Assembly (NCBI GenBank): GCA_025455505.1
Contig: JALOMK010000089.1
Location: forward strand, 1 to 8,109
Length of the DNA: 8,109 nt
Source: Bacteroidales bacterium
Lineage (GTDB): Bacteria > Bacteroidota > Bacteroidia > Bacteroidales > VadinHA17
Direction: 5' to 3'
Part shown: in pieces, positions 6,605 to 8,109 of the stretch
How the letters are laid out: every line of letters starts with the position of its first letter
Position numbering within the stretch: position 1 is the stretch's first letter
Notes under the pieces: generated by a model
Databases searched by the model: none
Told to the model about the DNA's origin: nothing
The model's input: the letters and a program-made list of their open reading frames with translations, nothing else
Position numbers and translations under genes: made by a program

Positions 6605-6644
6605 GAAATATTAAATTTGAGAAGTCAGCACCCGGAAATATTAA
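6605..6644 (+). repeat. Direct repeat GAAATATTAA, two copies 30 bp apart
   Basis: Identical 10-bp copies occur at 6605-6614 and 6635-6644, start-to-start distance exactly 30 bp (about three helical turns), immediately upstream of pepD. Each contains the palindromic core AATATT. The spacing would suit two sites on one DNA face, but in AT-rich intergenic DNA this could be chance. Confidence 0.3.
6612..6619 (+). promoter_or_regulatory. Candidate -7 element for pepD
   Basis: TAAATTTG fits TAnnTTTG and lies 27 bp upstream of the pepD ATG, giving a leader of about 20 nt. It is identical to the motif ahead of the fur-like gene. No TTG/TTTG is present at 17-23 bp upstream, so the call rests on the -7 element alone. 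It overlaps the first copy of the 10-bp direct repeat. Confidence 0.38.
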
Positions 6645-6646
6645 TT

Positions 6647-8109
6647 ATGAGTACACTAAAGAATCTTGAACCGGCACCATTGTGGGAGTATTTTGAGGAA
6701 ATATGCCATATTCCCCGTCTTTCTAAGAATGAAGGAAAGATAAGGGATTACCTTCTCCGTTTCGCTGAGAAAAACAAACTTGAGGCAAGGGAAGATGATG
6801 CCGGGAACATCCTTATAATAAGGGAGGCGTCCCCTGGCCATGAACACAGGAAAACAATAGTTCTGCAGAGCCATATGGACATGGTCGGAGAGAAAAACGA
6901 AGACACTCCCCATGACTGGCAGAACGATCCGATAAAGCCTGTGGCTGACAGGGAATGGGTCAGGGCAAAAGGCACAACCCTCGGAGCGGATGACGGCATA
7001 GGAATGGCTGCGCAGATGGCAGTTCTCACCGACAGAGAACTTAGGACAGGCAAGATAGAGGCTCTGTTCACTGTGGATGAGGAAACGGGAATGACAGGAG
7101 CCTTCGGGCTGAAACCCGGATTTTTCAACGGAAGGATACTGATAAACCTCGATTCGGAGGATGAAGGAATTTTGTACATAGGCTGTGCAGGCGGAATGGA
7201 CACGGTCGGGAGCCTGCCAATAGAATATACAGCCGTTGGAAGCGGCATGACAGCCCTGAAGATATCCGTAACGGGACTGAGGGGCGGACACTCAGGTGAT
7301 GAAATACACAAGGGACTGGGCAACTCTGTGAAGATAATGACAAGGCTTCTGCTGAACCTTAAGGCTGGTTTCGGAATTGCCCTGGCGGAGTTCAGCGGAG
7401 GAAACCTGCGTAACGCAATCCCCAGGGAAGCATTTGCCACAATACTTTTAAAAACAGGAGACAAAAACCCGGTCGCAACCACAATAGGGAATTTTGAAAA
7501 TATTATCAAATCAGAACTGGGTGCACTCGAAAGCGAAGTTGCTATCAGCATTTCTGAAGCCACGGTGCCTCAGAGGATGCTTGAGGAGAAAAGCGCGCTC
7601 AGGCTTCTCAATGCTCTGAATGCACTTCCCCATGGCGTAATTGCATGGTCGAACGACATGCCGGGGCTTGTTGAAACCTCTACAAACCTTGCTTCGGCCA
7701 AACCCGGGAACGAGGGCTGCTACACGATAGTCACTACCCAGCGAAGTTCTGCAGAACCTGCAAAGCATTACGCATCTTCAATAGTCCGTTCAGTGTTTGA
7801 ACTTGCCGGAGCCGAAACAAGCCACTCCGACGGCTACCCGGGATGGAAACCTGACCCAGGCTCAGAAATACTGAGGATCACAAGGGAATCATACAGGAGG
7901 CTTTTCGGAAAGGACCCTGAAGTTAAGGCCATACATGCCGGACTGGAATGCGGGCTCTTTTATGAAAAATTCAACGGCCTCGACATGGTGAGCATCGGAC
8001 CCACAATAAGGGGAGCGCACACTCCGCAGGAAGCCATAGAGATCAGAACCGTGGGGATGTTCTGGGATCTGCACCAGCAGTGGGATGGTAAACGCGATCG
8101 GCCGTCGAT
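6647..8109 (+). CDS. pepD: Aminoacyl-histidine dipeptidase / cytosol non-specific dipeptidase (3' incomplete)
   Basis: PepD is a dizinc peptidase of family M20 that hydrolyses Xaa-His and other dipeptides in the cytoplasm. The frame opens MSTLKNLEPAPLWEYFEEIC and stays open for 487 codons to the window edge. Metal and catalytic residues are in order: H76 and D78 (QSHMDMV), D115 (LGADDGIG), catalytic E145 with E146 (TVDEETG), D169 (INLDSEDEG) and His458 (RGAHTPQE). Their spacing closely follows that of characterised Vibrio PepD. The lid/dimerisation region carries GLRGGHSGDEIHKGLGN. Family members are about 485-490 residues, so the stop should lie at or just beyond the edge. After VGMFWDL, however, the sequence no longer resembles the expected hydrophobic C-terminal helix; the last ~13 codons (HQQWDGKRDRPS) may be foreign or misassembled. 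It is divergent from the dehydrogenase gene across 147 bp. Confidence 0.94.
   Translation, partial: MSTLKNLEPAPLWEYFEEICHIPRLSKNEGKIRDYLLRFAEKNKLEAREDDAGNILIIREASPGHEHRKTIVLQSHMDMVGEKNEDTPHDWQNDPIKPVADREWVRAKGTTLGADDGIGMAAQMAVLTDRELRTGKIEALFTVDEETGMTGAFGLKPGFFNGRILINLDSEDEGILYIGCAGGMDTVGSLPIEYTAVGSGMTALKISVTGLRGGHSGDEIHKGLGNSVKIMTRLLLNLKAGFGIALAEFSGGNLRNAIPREAFATILLKTGDKNPVATTIGNFENIIKSELGALESEVAISISEATVPQRMLEEKSALRLLNALNALPHGVIAWSNDMPGLVETSTNLASAKPGNEGCYTIVTTQRSSAEPAKHYASSIVRSVFELAGAETSHSDGYPGWKPDPGSEILRITRESYRRLFGKDPEVKAIHAGLECGLFYEKFNGLDMVSIGPTIRGAHTPQEAIEIRTVGMFWDLHQQWDGKRDRPS

Noticed and set aside
6748..7563. Long open frame (271 codons) on the minus strand opposite pepD, and a second antisense frame at 6656-7291
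   Set aside because: Both lie wholly opposite a well-conserved pepD frame; the translations are Ser/Pro-rich with no recognisable domain, as expected from antisense reading of a biased codon pattern.

Overview
The window looks like ordinary chromosomal core sequence from a member of the Bacteroidota, most likely Bacteroidales or a close relative. Four things point there. A (p)ppGpp synthetase tail, a Fur-family regulator and purA lie in that order on one strand, an arrangement I recall from Bacteroidales genomes. Strong Shine-Dalgarno sequences are absent. At least one promoter matches the Bacteroidota sigma-ABfr pattern TTTG-N19-TAnnTTTG. Arginine and isoleucine codons lean strongly to AGG/AGA and ATA. 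Species cannot be named from the sequence alone.

Layout: positions 1-162 are the last 53 codons of a RelA/SpoT enzyme (ACT domain). A Fur-family regulator follows at 227-676, then a 179-bp gap with a possible folded RNA and tandem promoter-like motifs, then purA (856-2121). A small SPOR-domain lipoprotein gene converges on purA with only 2 bp between the stop codons (2124-2615, minus). From the shared divergent region, a long-chain acyl-CoA ligase runs on the plus strand (2789-4702). It converges on a two-gene minus-strand unit: an isocitrate/isopropylmalate-family dehydrogenase (5300-6499) followed 11 bp later by an HD-domain protein (4737-5288). Divergent from the dehydrogenase is pepD, an M20-family aminoacyl-histidine dipeptidase (6647 to the window end, 3' incomplete).

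How the genes fit together: the left block joins alarmone metabolism, a metal-sensing type regulator and the first committed step of AMP synthesis, a step inhibited by (p)ppGpp in E. coli. The other genes are housekeeping metabolism (fatty-acid activation, 2-hydroxyacid oxidative decarboxylation, dipeptide hydrolysis) and cell-envelope maintenance, with no evident shared pathway.

I found no mobile element, CRISPR array, tRNA/rRNA, toxin-antitoxin or defence system, and nothing that looks like an undescribed multi-gene system. The points most worth a second look are the Fur homologue lacking both structural CxxC pairs, the HD protein with Ala in place of the His of its HD dyad, the dehydrogenase with mixed specificity signatures, a possible structured RNA upstream of purA, and a suspicious change of sequence character in the last ~40 bases.
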